Assembly (NCBI GenBank): GCA_037957365.1 | Contig: JARHVA010001739.1 | Coordinates: forward strand, 1,674,001-1,738,000 | Reading direction: 5' to 3' | Length of the DNA: 64,000 nt | Origin: Torreya grandis | Lineage: Eukaryota > Streptophyta > Pinopsida > Cupressales > Taxaceae | Part shown: positions 45,717 to 57,879 of the stretch, one piece after another | How positions within the stretch are numbered: the first letter of the stretch is position 1 | How the letters are laid out: each line of letters opens with the position of its first letter | Notes under the pieces: model-generated | Database searches by the model: none | What the model saw: the letters and a program-made list of their open reading frames with translations, nothing else | Told to the model about the DNA's origin: nothing | Program-made: the position numbers and the translations under genes

Positions 45717-46173
45717 TATCGGAGTTATTGCCAGAATCTGGATAATGTGAATGCAATGGAGACGTGATCACACGAGATGAAGAAAGTGCACACCACATAG
45801 ATGCTAAAGCAATTTGAAATTATACAAGAAGATAAATTTCACAAGACAAAATAGAGAAAACCAAAATCTGATTAACATGAGATGGCCAAAGTGAAGAATA
45901 CATATAAGAGAGCACGTAAGTAACTCCTCCACAAAAGGTGGCCAAGGCACCCCAAGAATAGACTGTAACTCCTCCATGAAAGGTGGTGACAAGGTGCTAA
46001 TAATAGAGAAGTAACTCCCATCAAGGGAGTTACTTATGACATTCTTATGACACCTATGACACACATCTCCACATAAGCTAGCCTATCCCACAAATGTAGG
46101 AAAACTCCATGTATGCACAAAAATACAATTTTCCTAATTAAAAAATAGGGAAAAATAAAAACCTACGCTAATA
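45717..46173 (-). repeat. 5' LTR of copia B
   Basis: 457 bp, complete. On the minus strand it starts TATTAGCGTAGG (TG expected) and ends CAATAACTCCGATA. The inverted repeat at 46009-46035 matches the one in the 3' LTR. Confidence 0.9.
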
Positions 46174-46660
46174 GTCAGCACTACTCTAGAAAAAAATATA
46201 GGTGTGTTCTTGAGGCCAAAAGGCATTACCTTATATGTAAAGGATCCCCATTATGTGGAATTTTTTTTTTAAGCTTTGTCTTCCTCTACAATGGGTATTT
46301 GATGATACCCACTGAACCCATCTATGAAGGAGTAAACTTCATGATCTGTGATAGATTCTAAAACTTCATCTATGAATGGAATAAAAAATAGATCATTCAC
46401 ACATGCATCATTAAAAATTTGATAGTCACCACATACTCTGATCTCTCCTATTTTCTTACATTGTACTACCATGGGACTAACCCAATATACCTTCTATATA
46501 AGATAGATTATACCTACTTCCTACATTCTGGCTAGTTCAGTGTTCACTTTTAACCTCATGTTTGGATTCAACTTATATATCCTTTTTTTTATGGGTCATG
46601 TGCACTCCTTGATCTTGATATGCATTTCACCTAGAGAAGGATCTACTCCTATGACTTCTA
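46174..46660 (-). pseudogene. Reverse transcriptase N-terminal half (element A)
   Basis: Minus strand reads VYWVSPMVVQCKKIGEIRVC (normally 'S.WVSPVV.V.KK.G..R.C.DYR.LN') and CGDYQIFNDACVNDLFFIPF. It goes on with IDEVLESITDHEVYSFIDGF, then SGYHQIPIVEEDKA ('FSGY.Q..+...D..KT'), then MPFGLKNTPIFFSRVV. The first catalytic Asp is kept (FIDGFSG). It joins in register to 39535-39912 once element B is left out. A run of ten T at 46261-46270 coincides with a break in the frame. Confidence 0.85.
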
Positions 46661-47900
46661 AAATTTTTATAGGAAACACATCTTGATAATCTCGTAGAAG
46701 TTTCATAACTTCTAAAACTTCAAACTCAGTCCATTAGTTACCCATATGTGCCAATTTATAAATCTCCTCAATTTCAATGTTTTCCACATGCATTTTTAAT
46801 AAGTTACTAATAAATCTTTTGTTTTTCCTCAGCAATAGATTTTCACAACACTCTTTATACTTCCTTCTCTAGAATATATATGTTTCACAACTTTTCTTCT
46901 TCAGTGGGTCTTAAGATTGGATTCTTTAATGGTTATACCAACCATTGAGGTTCAAACAAATCAATCAGATAAATATCACCATTAATATCTAAATCTTTAA
47001 TTTCCTCCTCTTCTTCTTTTATTCAATAGCACGACTACATAAGAGATTGTTCTTCCATCTTGTTAGCTTTATATATTCATATTATTGTATTCAGATCATA
47101 GGTTGTGTTCTTATGCATAGTAGACTCTATTGTCATACTTAAATTCTCTATGCACCCATGGCATATGAAATGTTTGATTTTGAGCAGCAAATTATGAACC
47201 ACAAGATTCTCATCTTCAAACACAAAATTTTGTATGAAGTCACTCTGTACTTGTGCCCAATGCTTTATCTCCCTCCTATGTTCTTGATGCATATACCACG
47301 CTAATGGTATAGGGGAAAGTGTGTAATGAATGATATAAACCCAATACTTAGGTGCCACACATTCTTTAGTCTAAACCTCAACACATTTGTGGATATGGAT
47401 TTCAGGGCACTCACCTTCATGAAAGAAAGGCTAATTACTTTTGATTACCTATTGTAGTTGAAATCTGCTAATCATAAGCTCATACACATCATCCCAATCA
47501 AGCTAATCATTTCTATGAATTATCCACCATGTCACTGTAACTCCCTTCAAAGCATAATTCAAGGCACTAACATGTTTATAATCATAGGCACATGAACTTG
47601 TAGGTGTAGAATGAATTGATTGATATCCTCAATCGTATAGTACAAAATAAGTTGTTTTTCATTTATGAAGACCATTTTCTTAGGTTAGAGTTCATGATCA
47701 CCAGAAACCTAGTTGATTAGATGTGTATCTAAGTCTTCACTTACAATTAAATCTATTTCCCAAGCCAAGGTGCCTTCTCTGGTTGGGTCTATATAATCCT
47801 ACATATGATCATATGTTTGATATAGAAAATCAATTTTTGAGCAAGTAGGTGATTTAGCAGACATGGATACACAATCTTCAATGACAAATTGAGGTGTTAA
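46661..47900 (-). pseudogene. Gag-like and spacer region of gypsy A, between protease and RT
   Basis: 47077-47358 reads LAWYMHQEHRREIKHWAQVQ and SDFIQNFVFEDENLVVHNLL, which resembles the gag core ('W.......I.+W......F...F'). Upstream, near 47780-47870, is SPTCSKIDFLYQTYDHM and TREGTLAWEIDLIVSEDLDT. Downstream, the frame continues through an acidic stretch to LDINGDIYLIDLFEPQWLV and the 'PTEEEK' area before the reverse transcriptase. On the minus strand this segment comes after the protease, not before it. Either it is not gag but a spacer domain, or the order was rearranged. Confidence 0.5.
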
Positions 47901-47926
47901 TGGCTAAGTAATACTAGTTTAATATT

Positions 47927-48600
47927 TTATTGCTCAAATGTATTCAATTTTTTAGTGAGTAAAGACTGCACTTGAGGATTATTATGCCCATACAAGAAAT
48001 TACACTTAGCTATGTGCAAAGCTTTTGAATTCTCCTCAGAGTTTACCTTCATCCAATTGGTTTCTACTAAAAAATAAGGAGAATCTATTTTATCCAAAAT
48101 GATGTATGGTTTATGCATCTTTTTTAGAGGAATGACTATAATCTTATCTCCTTGATGTGCCTCTAACTAATTTTACATAGTATTGATAGTCATCTGACCA
48201 TCATATGCCAATTTCTTTCCAATCAATGTAGTATAATGAGTTTCTATTATTTTATTATTTATGAATTCAAAGTCACCTCATAGGCTTAATTATGTGACTT
48301 TGATCTCAATGTCTTCTTATCATCCAATGGGTTCAACTCTTCCATAGTCTGCTAAACTAAGAATCACTAGGCTATACCTAAGAACTGGTTGTCCAATTAC
48401 CTCCCATGTAGACCTGGGCATCATGTTAACTGTGTTGTTAAAATTAAAGATAGCATTTAGAATTTTATATCCTAAAACTAATGTCTATTCACACATCTAC
48501 ATCCCATGGCTTCTTTGTTTTTACATTCCAAACAAGTTTTTTTTAGCTTCTATTACCCTTGCTACAATCCATTAAATTATGTAGTAGATTTGTAATGTTT
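47927..48600 (-). pseudogene. Gypsy protease remnant (element A)
   Basis: Minus strand reads ILNAIFNFNNTVNMMPRSTW, EVIGQPVLRYSLVILSLADY and GRVEPIG, closely matching the retropepsin region of plant gypsy elements ('D.GA.VNILP..T...LG...L.PS...L..AD.....PIG...DV'). The active-site loop itself (normally D-G/S-G-A) is degraded. Then come THYTTLIGKKLAYDGQMTIN and GDKIIVIPLKKMHKP, and a clean frame to 47927 with EENSKALHIAKCNFL. The next upstream part (gag N-terminus) is cut off at 48624 by element C. It would process the polyprotein. Confidence 0.7.
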
Positions 48601-48624
48601 TGAGAAATATCTTTATTACGTAGT

Positions 48625-51589
48625 TGTTAGAGGTACAATAACTAAGAGGGGGGTAAATCAGTGAGCCCAAACAATCCAAACTCAATTTTTATCTTTAAAA
48701 AAACTTAATTAGTTACCACAAGCATTCATGAAGCATACACATCATTCATAGCAATGAGCGAAAGAGACAATGCAAGATCAATCACATAACACATGACATA
48801 CATGGAAAACCCTCTTGGGGAAGAAAACCTACTAGAACCTGTAATTGGACTACTATCCTATAATAACAAGATCCAATTTAGACCAGTTGTAATTGATCAA
48901 GGAACTACAAACCTATTTAGTGAGATTACAATCCCACAAGGTGCTTTAACACTTGTGTAGACGAGTTACAACAACAACCAAAATTTTAGAAAGTTTCACC
49001 TTACAAGGAGGATACAACCACCTTAGATTTTGAGCTACCAAAAAAACACCTATGAACACATCCACCTTTGCACTAATGTATTCAACACCTGATGATGGAC
49101 CTCTGCTTATCACTCTTTACCTTTGCTCACACTCAAATTGTAAGAGCACTACTCTGCCAACAGAATTATGACCTATAAGTCTTACAAATAGTCCTTAATC
49201 TATTCTACTCTTTAACTCAACCTCCTAGCACTCTACCCCTCCTTCATTCCACAAACCATATCTATCTCATCAAGGAATATCTCGATATAATCTTCATAGG
49301 TCAGCCATAACATATATGGGTCACCCTTAAGTAGCTACACCTTTTAATAAGGCCCTTGTAGCTCTTATAGGTCTCATGGAGACTTATTCACCCATTTATC
49401 ATATCATCAAGCAATAAAAGAACATATTAACACTTAAAAAAACATAGGTCCACCCTACATGACCCCTTAGTCATATTCAAATGCTTACAGTCATCATTTC
49501 ACTCTTTTGTGCAAGCTCAAACAACAATTTATGCACACAGTCACCATAAACAAATATATTGTCAACTTTTAAACCTTTGTTCATATTGCATACAATTGTT
49601 CAAGCCTTTGAAATACACAAAGAATTTTAACGGAGTCTAAAACACTCCCCAAAATCCAATTCATCATGAAACATTGAAACAACAACTACATAAGCTCAAT
49701 TATCCTTCTTGGGTCAATTGTAGAATAAGCACAAACACATAGTCAACTTGGAAACTTAATATATTTAATTATAGACACTTCTATATCTTCAAATTAGGTT
49801 CATTATGTGTGTCATTGAGTTCTCTTTATATTTTATTTTTACAGCATGAGAAAATGCATCCTTGATCAAAAGATATGGTCAAAAAACCACAGACTAGTTT
49901 TTCCCTTTTTTAAATTCAAATATTTGAAAACAAACGGTCATAGTTAAACTTCAAATACTAATCTCGCATCTTGTGTCCTCACTACTTAGATCAATTACGT
50001 ACCATTTACCTTATCTAAAATTTAATGCATAGGTGCTAATGCTCAAATTTTAAACCTTAACCACTTTGTTATCTTCTCATGTCCTTGCTTAGCCTGGCCA
50101 ATCACGCTCCGTCAATCTTATTATAAAGAGCTCAAACTTTAATAATGTTAAACATTGAATAGATTGACCAATTTTACTTACTATACACCATATATCTTTA
50201 AATGTATGATCATGTACTCACTATTAACCTCTATCCTTTACCTTTTCCCAGTCGTTAAACATTGTGCACTTCTTGCCATCTCACTACTTCCTAACATCTT
50301 GGAGCAAACATGCTCTGTCGATCTTCTTGAGACTCGTTTGATCTTTACCTAATTAAAACTTCAAATAATTTGAATTCTTTGGCTCTACATACACCATTGG
50401 ATCTGGAAGTATGAATCCCATAAACTGTTAGATCTCCACTAGGTCCAGATCATTAACATCATACAAATTGACTATGGGGACCCTTGCAATCTATTTGAGA
50501 AGCCATATTTGAGCCTTAATAACATTTTTTACGTTTTGATGCATGATATCAAATTTGGACCATATGATCTATCCACATAAGATAATCCATCCATATAAAA
50601 AATTTCTCCTAGAACCCATACACGTGCAAGATATGCCATCATCAACATGCTCACTCATAATTTTCTTCCACAGAGCCAACTATGCCTAGAACATGTTGGA
50701 AGGCTAACTTTGCTTATGCATATTTTTTGATGCACTTCAATGCATGATCTAAAATTTAGCACAAATAAACTACGATCAAAATTGAATAAACCCATATGAT
50801 CAACTTATCCTAAAATATCCACATGTGTGATATATGCTACCATCAAAATGCTTACTTGACTCCTTGTCTCATGTCAATTTGGCTAAGTATGGTAAAACAC
50901 TATCAAAATTCCTAGGAACCCAAATTTTCACATGCATATCTTTTGATGCACTTAGGCACATGACCTAAGATTTAACACAAAATAACTAGGAATAAAAATT
51001 AACAAACCCATATGATCATTTTGTCCTGATACCTTCACTCATGTGAATGTTGACCTCATCAACATGCTTACTTAGTTTGGGTTGAGCCCTTTTATAGATT
51101 TGGCTATGGGAACATAGTGAATTATGTCTGAGTACCCAAATTTGCATCTTCATATATTCAACCACCCTTCATCAGATGACTTGAGATCTAATGCATAACA
51201 ACTAGGGACTAATTTGATTACAACCATATGACCAACTCCCCTTAACTCATTCCCACGTGGCAATGGTGACATCATCAAACTGCCTACTTAGATTTTCTGC
51301 CACTAAACACAAAATGTCTCGATGACAATAATTATAAAATAAATTAAGTCTACTTATGCACACCAGTACTAAAATCATAAAAAACATATTAGTGACCTCT
51401 TACACATCTTCAAATTACCATACTCATCCTTGAACATCTCTAACCATGCTAACACAAAAGATCAACCAATCATATTAGGACAAGCACATTACACACTTTG
51501 TCATTATCACTTAGGATATCAAAGCACTTCATACACTCACCAAAAAATCTCCATGACATAATCATGGAATCATTGACAATACTCCAACA
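48625..51589 (-). repeat. 3' LTR of copia-like element C (2.97 kb)
   Basis: On the minus strand it starts TGTTGGAGTATT right after the purine tract AAAGGGGGATAT and ends TACCTCTAACA at 48625. The ends form an imperfect inverted repeat (TGTTGGAG / CTCTAACA). The region near 48780-48850 has the 'ggttttcc atgta'-type sequence common in LTRs of such elements. It is non-coding, and small open frames inside it (e.g. 50155-50352) have no support. The LTR interrupts the protease region of gypsy A. The 5' LTR lies beyond the right edge. Confidence 0.7.
50460..51330 (-). repeat. Four degenerate ~200-bp units inside the LTR of element C
   Basis: Units start near 50523, 50715, 50930 and 51140. Each contains 'ttttgatgca/cttcat..', a 'catatgatc/accatatgac' word and a 'catcaacatgctcact/catcaaaatgcttact' word in the same order. 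Identity among units is low, so the expansion is old. Confidence 0.6.
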
Positions 51590-53641
51590 ATATCCCCCTT
51601 TGAAATTGATGTCAACACCTATCAATATAGCAATATACAATTCACCATTTCTCTCTTCAAGCACTCCCACAATAGGAAATTTCTCCCCCTTTGACACAAT
51701 GACAAAGTGGGCACTAGATAATCTTGAGGATCTAAAAATATAATCAAATAGGAAAGGACCATCTTATAAAGATGATAAAATATCCCCCTTACCTTGAACC
51801 TATTTCTGCTTGCCTTGACAACTTCCTCTTACTCCATGCCAACACTTTCTTCAACCAAGCACTGCAACTAATGAAGAAAAAACACACAAAACCACAAAAA
51901 TATGATGGAATACATCAATAAACATCTGAGAGGGACTCCTCCTCCTAATATCTCCAAGCAATTTCACCTTTTGAGCATCTTCAAATATCCATACATCATG
52001 AAGAATCACCACACATGCTTACTAAATTTCTCTCTCAAGCTACCATAAGGACCATCAATAGAACTTCAAGCCACTCACCAAATAGGAATCATTATTTTAA
52101 CCAACTTGATAACTCTCATTGAAACATACCTTTCTCTTTTGGATAAATTGATCAAAAAGTACTCTTCTTCATACTAGGTCTGTCTAGCTTCCTTATAGCC
52201 CTACCTAGAACTTGTAGAGCCCACAATTTTCTATAGACACAACTTCAAGTCCTAAAACTTAATATCTAGAGAATTATCATATTCCCCCTTAACCACACCA
52301 TTTTGTAACACCAAGATCATCTTCTGCAACATACTATCTTCACAAACATAGTAGCCAATTAGCCATCCATTTTGACAAAAACTTGAATAATTTGAGAACC
52401 ACAAATTTTCAAATCTTTGTGAGGTTTTTTTTTACCACCCATTTGGCCCATTCAACATATTAATAATCCTTATACCTCCATTCATAAGTCAAACCACTTT
52501 TATAGCATATCCCAAAACCTTAGAATCTCAAAACAAACAAAGTCAATAAACCTCCTTCTGGTCAACACACACCTCTAAAACTTATTACACACCTGGAAAC
52601 ACCTATCACACACTTCTATACTAATATTTGAGCCTCCACACCATTGATAACATATAGTTCCTATAACCCATTTTAGGCTTGCTTGCCTTTAAGCTAAAAA
52701 TTGAGAAAACTGAGATCACTTTAAAATCTTCAATTGGCACAAACATATATTTGGACCATAAAATCACATGGAGCACATCAAAAAGAAGTGTATAGACCTT
52801 TCTGAGAATCAAACTCTTCTTGACATTTTCATCAATCTCATTAAGCCATCTAGAACCACCCATTCTAACCCTGTATTATAGCTCCTTCACAAATCTCTAG
52901 AACAAACTCATGAACTTGTTACTCCCCCTTAACTAAAGACCTTATATGATTGGCATTATCGTATTGAGCACACAAACTTGCTTCTCCATAATAAAATATG
53001 TCTCCTAAGAAGCATAGGTAGAGACACCCTACTTCACAATGTCCTAGAACAATGTGAAATCAGGAGTTGCCCAAAACTCCTCATATTCCTTATCCTCCTT
53101 GGTCATTTGATACTTGTAGTTATTCTTCTTCTTAAGCTTAAGAGAGTAAATATTATCACCCACTATAATATATTCCTTATCTTCGGATTGGATTGATAAT
53201 ACATGGAGAAAACAAAGATTCATGACATAACTTTTCATCTATAGAATCTTCCTTGTAGCTTGTAACCTCTTCATTAGGCACAAAAAATTGATGTTATTTG
53301 CATGATACATGTTCATCAACATCAAGTTATTCACTTGGATCCATACATACCTCAGGACTAGATTCAACCAATACCTTGGTCTTCTCTTTGAGCTTGGTCT
53401 CTTCATTCTCAACATGAGTAGATAATGAGAGCCCTTAGAACTCTTCAATTTTTGAAGCATTTTCCACCATAGTGTAGATTAGGATTACAAAGAAAAGTTA
53501 GTCAAACATTAGTCCATAAATATAAGATAAATGCATAGATAACTAACTAACTAAGCCTCTCTATTCAAGGGGAATTTGCAAATGATAATGAAGAAACAAA
53601 TGAAAGAAAGCATAGTAGTTACCTTCCCAAATGGATTACAT
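51590..53641 (-). pseudogene. Interior of element C (3' part), no clear pol
   Basis: Minus strand, 2 kb. Near 53470 a frame starts MVENASKIEEF and continues ENEETKLKEKTKVLVESSPE ... VPNEEVTSYKEDSIDEKL with stops. This is like a gag C-terminal Glu/Lys stretch or a leader ORF, but no zinc knuckle, integrase or reverse transcriptase motif appears. The 3' half carries five AAGGGGGA tracts (see findings). The element could be a non-autonomous (LARD-like) copia. The rest lies beyond gypsy D, to the right of the window. Confidence 0.4.
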
Positions 53642-56040
53642 TATTGTTCCCAAAATTTGTCACTCATTTTTGGGGACAACATATCAACTATTTTGGACCT
53701 GTAGGCCAAAATTCTCTCTTCCCTTCTCAAAAAAAAATGTTTCGAGCACTCAAGTTCTTAAATTATTTAAGCATTTTCAGTCAAGGGAATCATAGGTTCA
53801 ACGGGTTCAACAACTTCAACAGGCGGGCTCTCATAAAGGAACAACTTCCAAACACTTAGGTAATTTCAAGGTTGGTTCAACATCGAGGTTCAACCAAAAG
53901 GTCCATCAGCAAATAGCAACAAATGGAATGAACTATTGAACCATTGAACCATTGAACCTTGCTTCAAAGGTTCAAAGGTTCAACGAGTTCAAAGGTTCAA
54001 AAAAGAGTTAAGCACTCAACAAGTTCAAAGAAGTTCAACCGCTTCAAAGAGTTCAACGAATTCGAAGACTTTGGCAAGTTCTAAAGTTCAATAAGTTCGG
54101 TGGAATTAAAGAAAAGAAGGCTTAGAAGAGTGAAGGTTAAACCGTTGAACTGTTGAAACTTGAACCAAAATGGTTCAATGAGTTTAAAGGCTCAACGAGT
54201 TCAATAAGATCAAAAGACTTTTAAAAAAAAGACTTCGAAGAAGAAAGATTGAACCGCTGAACCTTGAACCAAATGGTTCAACGAGTTCAAAGTGCTCAAT
54301 GAGTTCAATAAGATCAAGAGACTTAGAAGAATAAAGGATTCAAATAACAAAAGATTGAACTCTTGAACCATTGAACCTTGAACCAAAAGAGTTCAAAGTT
54401 TAAAGGTTCAATGAGTTCAACAGAAAAAAAAAAGGATCCAGAAACATTGAAAGACCAAAGGATTCTGAGAAAGAGAATGAACCATTGAACTTTGAACCAA
54501 AATGGTTCAAATTTCAAAGGTTCAAAGGTTTAAGGAATTTCAAATTTTGAAAGGGAGCTTCAAGTGAAGGAAGGAAGTGTAAGATTCTAGAGACAAGTTT
54601 GAAGAGATGGTTCAACCGAAGAGGCAAGGAAGTGATTGAACGAAGGAAGCGATTGAACCAAGGAGCTGATAAGACCGCCTAAACCATTGAACCATTGAAC
54701 TGATGCACCTCAAAGGTTCAAAGGTTCAAGGTTCAAAGTAGTTTAGATGACCAAGTGACCAATGACGTCCCCATGGACGTCAAATTCAAGGTAACAAAAT
54801 GCTTGTTTATTTTCAAATATGGCACATAACTTGAAGAATAAACTCAGCAACCAGTTGAAGAAGATAACCTAAGAGCTCAAATCATAAGGAAGAGACAAAA
54901 TGTGTTAAGGAAAGAGGGAACGATGCAAAAATACCAGAAATATTTGTGCATGAGTTATTCCAGTAGGTGGAACAGTCCACCAAGTAGACATCTGAACGTG
55001 CAAACATTCAAAGGATGTGGCCTATTTTTTTCCATCGAGTAAAGACAAAGTGGACAACTACACAAATATTAGGAAGAGGACCAGGCAGCCTATACTTTGG
55101 AGGAGATATTCGAGATGAATTGACACGCCACAGTTAAGGCCGATGACCTGTTCCAACATGGCCCCTTGACAGAAGTGAAAATGCATTCAAGGTATTGAAT
55201 GCAGCATGGGCCATTCCTTGAAATAAAGTGCCAAGTCTTTCTTGACTACTATATATTTTAATATCTTATTTTATGCAAATGGGATCTTTTTGTTAATAGA
55301 AGCAAAACTCTGCCCAAATTGAAAGGCATTTTCTGAGACTTTGAGCTCAGATTGTTAATCATATTTCATTGTTTGAATGAGAAAGCAAGTGACCTTTCAG
55401 ACTTTGTGCTGGAATAGCTTGTGTTGTTGAGGAAATTATTCCTATGTCTATTTCTTGAATGCATTCTTGTACAATTAATTAAATAAGTAGAACTAGTGGA
55501 AGTAATCAGGAAGCTATCTTGAAGCCAATGGTGGAGAGACTTTGTGATTCCACAATTGTCTTTAGTGTGTTTATTTTTTGTTCCTAATTAAAGGATCTTG
55601 GGATGAATTTGTGCCCCCATTGTCCTTTGTATTTCACTCTTTGGTAGTTGAGGTGGAGACTTTGTGCTACACCTCATTCTGCTAGTTACTGTGCCCTGTT
55701 ACTTTCACTACTAGAAAGAATTCTTGTTGTTTGTTGCAGACCACTTCTGAAAGAAGAGAAGTGCCTTCAGTGTTTTCACTAGAATTATCCTATGTCTGTG
55801 AACATCATCTCTGCAAAAAGAGAGATGGATGGTATTGTCCTACCCCTGAGTGTTATTTTTAGCTTATATATATAGTATTAGTACCTCATAGTTATAGGGA
55901 ACCTCCCCTTCATGAGAGGAGAGATTTGTCCCCTTTTGATGTGGTAAACATACACATTTGGCTGATCAATCTCCTTATGTTGTGGTTGAAATAACCTATT
56001 TTTCCCATCAGTTAGCTGGTGACAAAATATTCACCTAACA
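53642..56040 (+). repeat. 5' LTR of gypsy D
   Basis: 2.4 kb. It starts TATTGTTCCCAAAAT (the 3' copy has TGTTGTTCCC) and ends TTCACCTAACA at 56040, directly before the PBS. 53642-55432 is collinear with 62236-64000, with roughly 90% identity by eye. The first kilobase is full of GGTTCAA/TTGAACC words. A possible TATA box is 'actatatattttaat' near 55250, after which the sequence changes to a more ordinary R/U5-like composition. The left flank is element C. Confidence 0.85.
53790..54740 (+). repeat. GGTTCAA-type motif array in the LTR
   Basis: Several dozen TTCAA or TTGAA words, often as 'gttcaacgagttcaaaggttcaa' or 'accattgaacc', in a roughly 950-bp stretch. They alternate with purine-rich spacers such as 'gaagaaagattgaacc'. 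The same array with differences is at 62385-63300. Confidence 0.8.
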
Positions 56041-56061
56041 ATTTTTGGCGACTCCGCTGGG
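56041..56061 (+). other. PBS of gypsy D
   Basis: ATTTTTGGCGACTCCGCTGG directly follows the LTR end. The TTTTTGGCGACTC(C/T)GCTGGGGA form is a common start of the interior in plant Ty3/gypsy elements. Confidence 0.8.
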
Positions 56062-56139
56062 GAACGTTTTGTGCAGTTTGAAGCCTCAAGATTCAAATTG
56101 AAACAGTCCCTATCCTTATCCATTTTAGTTTTACACTCT

Positions 56140-57300
56140 GACAAATCCACAATATACAAGAAGCCAGAGATCTAAAGGTATTGTTGACCCTATATTCGAG
56201 ATAGTACAACAAAGTAATTTTGATCTATTTCCTTCACCATCTCGCCTCCAACAAACTAGGAGTTTTCCTCCTACCAAAATCAAGTCTCTATTACCAGGCA
56301 AAGCATCCATTTCTACTATTAGTAGAGCTTTGTCAAAACATACCCCTCAAGCATTTGTTATCCCTCCCTTCAGTAGTCAAATAATGGTAGTTCAAGGCCC
56401 CTGGGGTAACTCTTTTGGCCCACTCAATTTAACTCCACCTCTACATAAGCTACCATGCAGTTCAAGGAAGAATTTCCCCAAATTCTTTAGTGACATGAGA
56501 GTTCATCCTGATGAACATATTACAGCCTTCAGCATAGCATGTGGTGTGATAGGCATGGAGTATGAGGATGTAGCAGTCAGGCTATTTATGGAGACATTAC
56601 AAGGTACTAATTTAGACTAGTTCTACCATCTACAGGGTTGATCAGTGATTGACTGGAACACTCTCAAAGCCAAATTTGAAGCCAAGTTCAAGCTTGCAGA
56701 AGATGTGCATGCCCTACTGGCCTAGCTCACACAAATGAAGAAAGAACCTCATGAAACTATGAGGGACTTCATAGCTAAGTTTGACAAGCTGAGGAATAAG
56801 ATTCCTACCATTGCTTAGCCAATAGCTGAGAATCTCAAATGCTTCTTCATCAACTCTCAATTTCTTGAAGTGAGTTTTTTGCTAAGACGGGCTGGCCACA
56901 TAGACCTTGTTGCAGCCTAAAATTTGGCTACTAAGGTAGAAGATGATCTCATCTTGGCAGGAAAGATAAGGAGAGATCCTAACAGAGGTAAATCTTCTTC
57001 ATCCTCTGAATATCCATCTACAAGTACCACTGATCCTATGGTGCAGATGCTGGAAAATGAGTTGCTATCTCTCAAAAAGCAAATGGTGCAAGGGATGTCT
57101 TCTACTCCTTAATATTGAGATATACCAAGGAGGACATTCCCCAATCAGACATATCAAGGAAACACTACCAAAAATCAAGAGCAACCAAATCATCTTCCTC
57201 CCCCATAGGGGAAGCTTGTTATTGAAGTAGCACCAGCCAACTCAACAGTTGGATTCTCGAAACAGAATCTGATTTCTCCTTCTAGCCTGAGTTAAACCTA
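56140..57300 (+). pseudogene. Gypsy D gag
   Basis: One frame, with stops at the TAG near 56618 and four more. It opens with SKGIVDPIFEIVQQSNFDLF and a Pro-rich stretch. It continues with FPKFFSDMRVHPDEHITAFS (the 'P.F.G.....HI..F' core), EDVAVRLFMETLQGTN, WNTLKAKFEAKFK, then LTQMKKEPHETMRDFIAKFD and KLRNKIP, and ends in KVEDDLILAGKIRRDP and a coiled-coil-like MLENELLSLKKQM. This is the full order of a plant gypsy gag capsid domain. No zinc knuckle was seen after it. Role: packaging of element RNA. Confidence 0.85.
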
Positions 57301-57879
57301 AAAGATGACGCTAATCTCTTCACAGAGGGAGAAGAAGAATTAGCTGGTGACTCCAACATTGGTTTCCTGAATTACCAAGATGAACCCAGAAGTAAAGGTG
57401 AAGCATTTGAAGGATCATACATTGTATTCACCTGATCCCAGAACTAGTCAGCCCATCAAGCTGATAATAAAAAAATAGAGGAGCGACCTCAACCAACAAT
57501 TTTAATTGCTAAACAGGGAACCACTCTAACTTTTCAATCAAATGACCCGGTGATCACAAAAAAAGTAAGTACCTCAAGTATGCCTTTACCTTCAACTTCA
57601 ATTTCACAAATCAGTACCCCCCTAAAAACCATAAGGATGAACTACCTTCCCCTGTTCCTAATTCATTTTAGACATTTGATATAATCGACCATGTTAAGAA
57701 AACTAAAATCTAAATGTTTGAATTTGAATTCCTATAATCTAACCCTAAACAATTAGATAGATTAGTGGAATGTGTGAAGGATAAATCCATCCCTACAGGA
57801 CAAGCAATTCTAAAAGTAACCCCTGGTCCCCCTGAGAACACATCCAGCTGGAATAACCTTGTCATTACTCCTCCTACTG
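57301..57879 (+). other. Gag-protease spacer of gypsy D
   Basis: Acidic and Ser/Pro-rich frames with stops between gag and protease. No domain was recognised. The Glu-rich GEEELAGDSN-like piece near 57330 is probably a polyprotein linker. Confidence 0.45.

Larger units (their letters stand above)
39913..46173 (-). mobile_element. Near-complete Ty1/copia element B
   Basis: 6.26 kb element with LTRs of 432 bp (39913-40344) and 457 bp (45717-46173). They share about 95% identity (about 21 substitutions and one 9-bp indel in 432 bp). On the minus strand: 5' LTR, PBS (TGGTATCAAAGCA, 45704-45716), gag, protease, integrase, reverse transcriptase, RNase H, PPT (ATGGGGGGG, 40345-40353), 3' LTR. This domain order (integrase before reverse transcriptase) is that of copia. 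It sits inside the reverse transcriptase gene of gypsy A. About 18-19 bp of that gene are repeated on the two sides. The outer 16 bp of the 3' LTR are missing. Confidence 0.92.
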
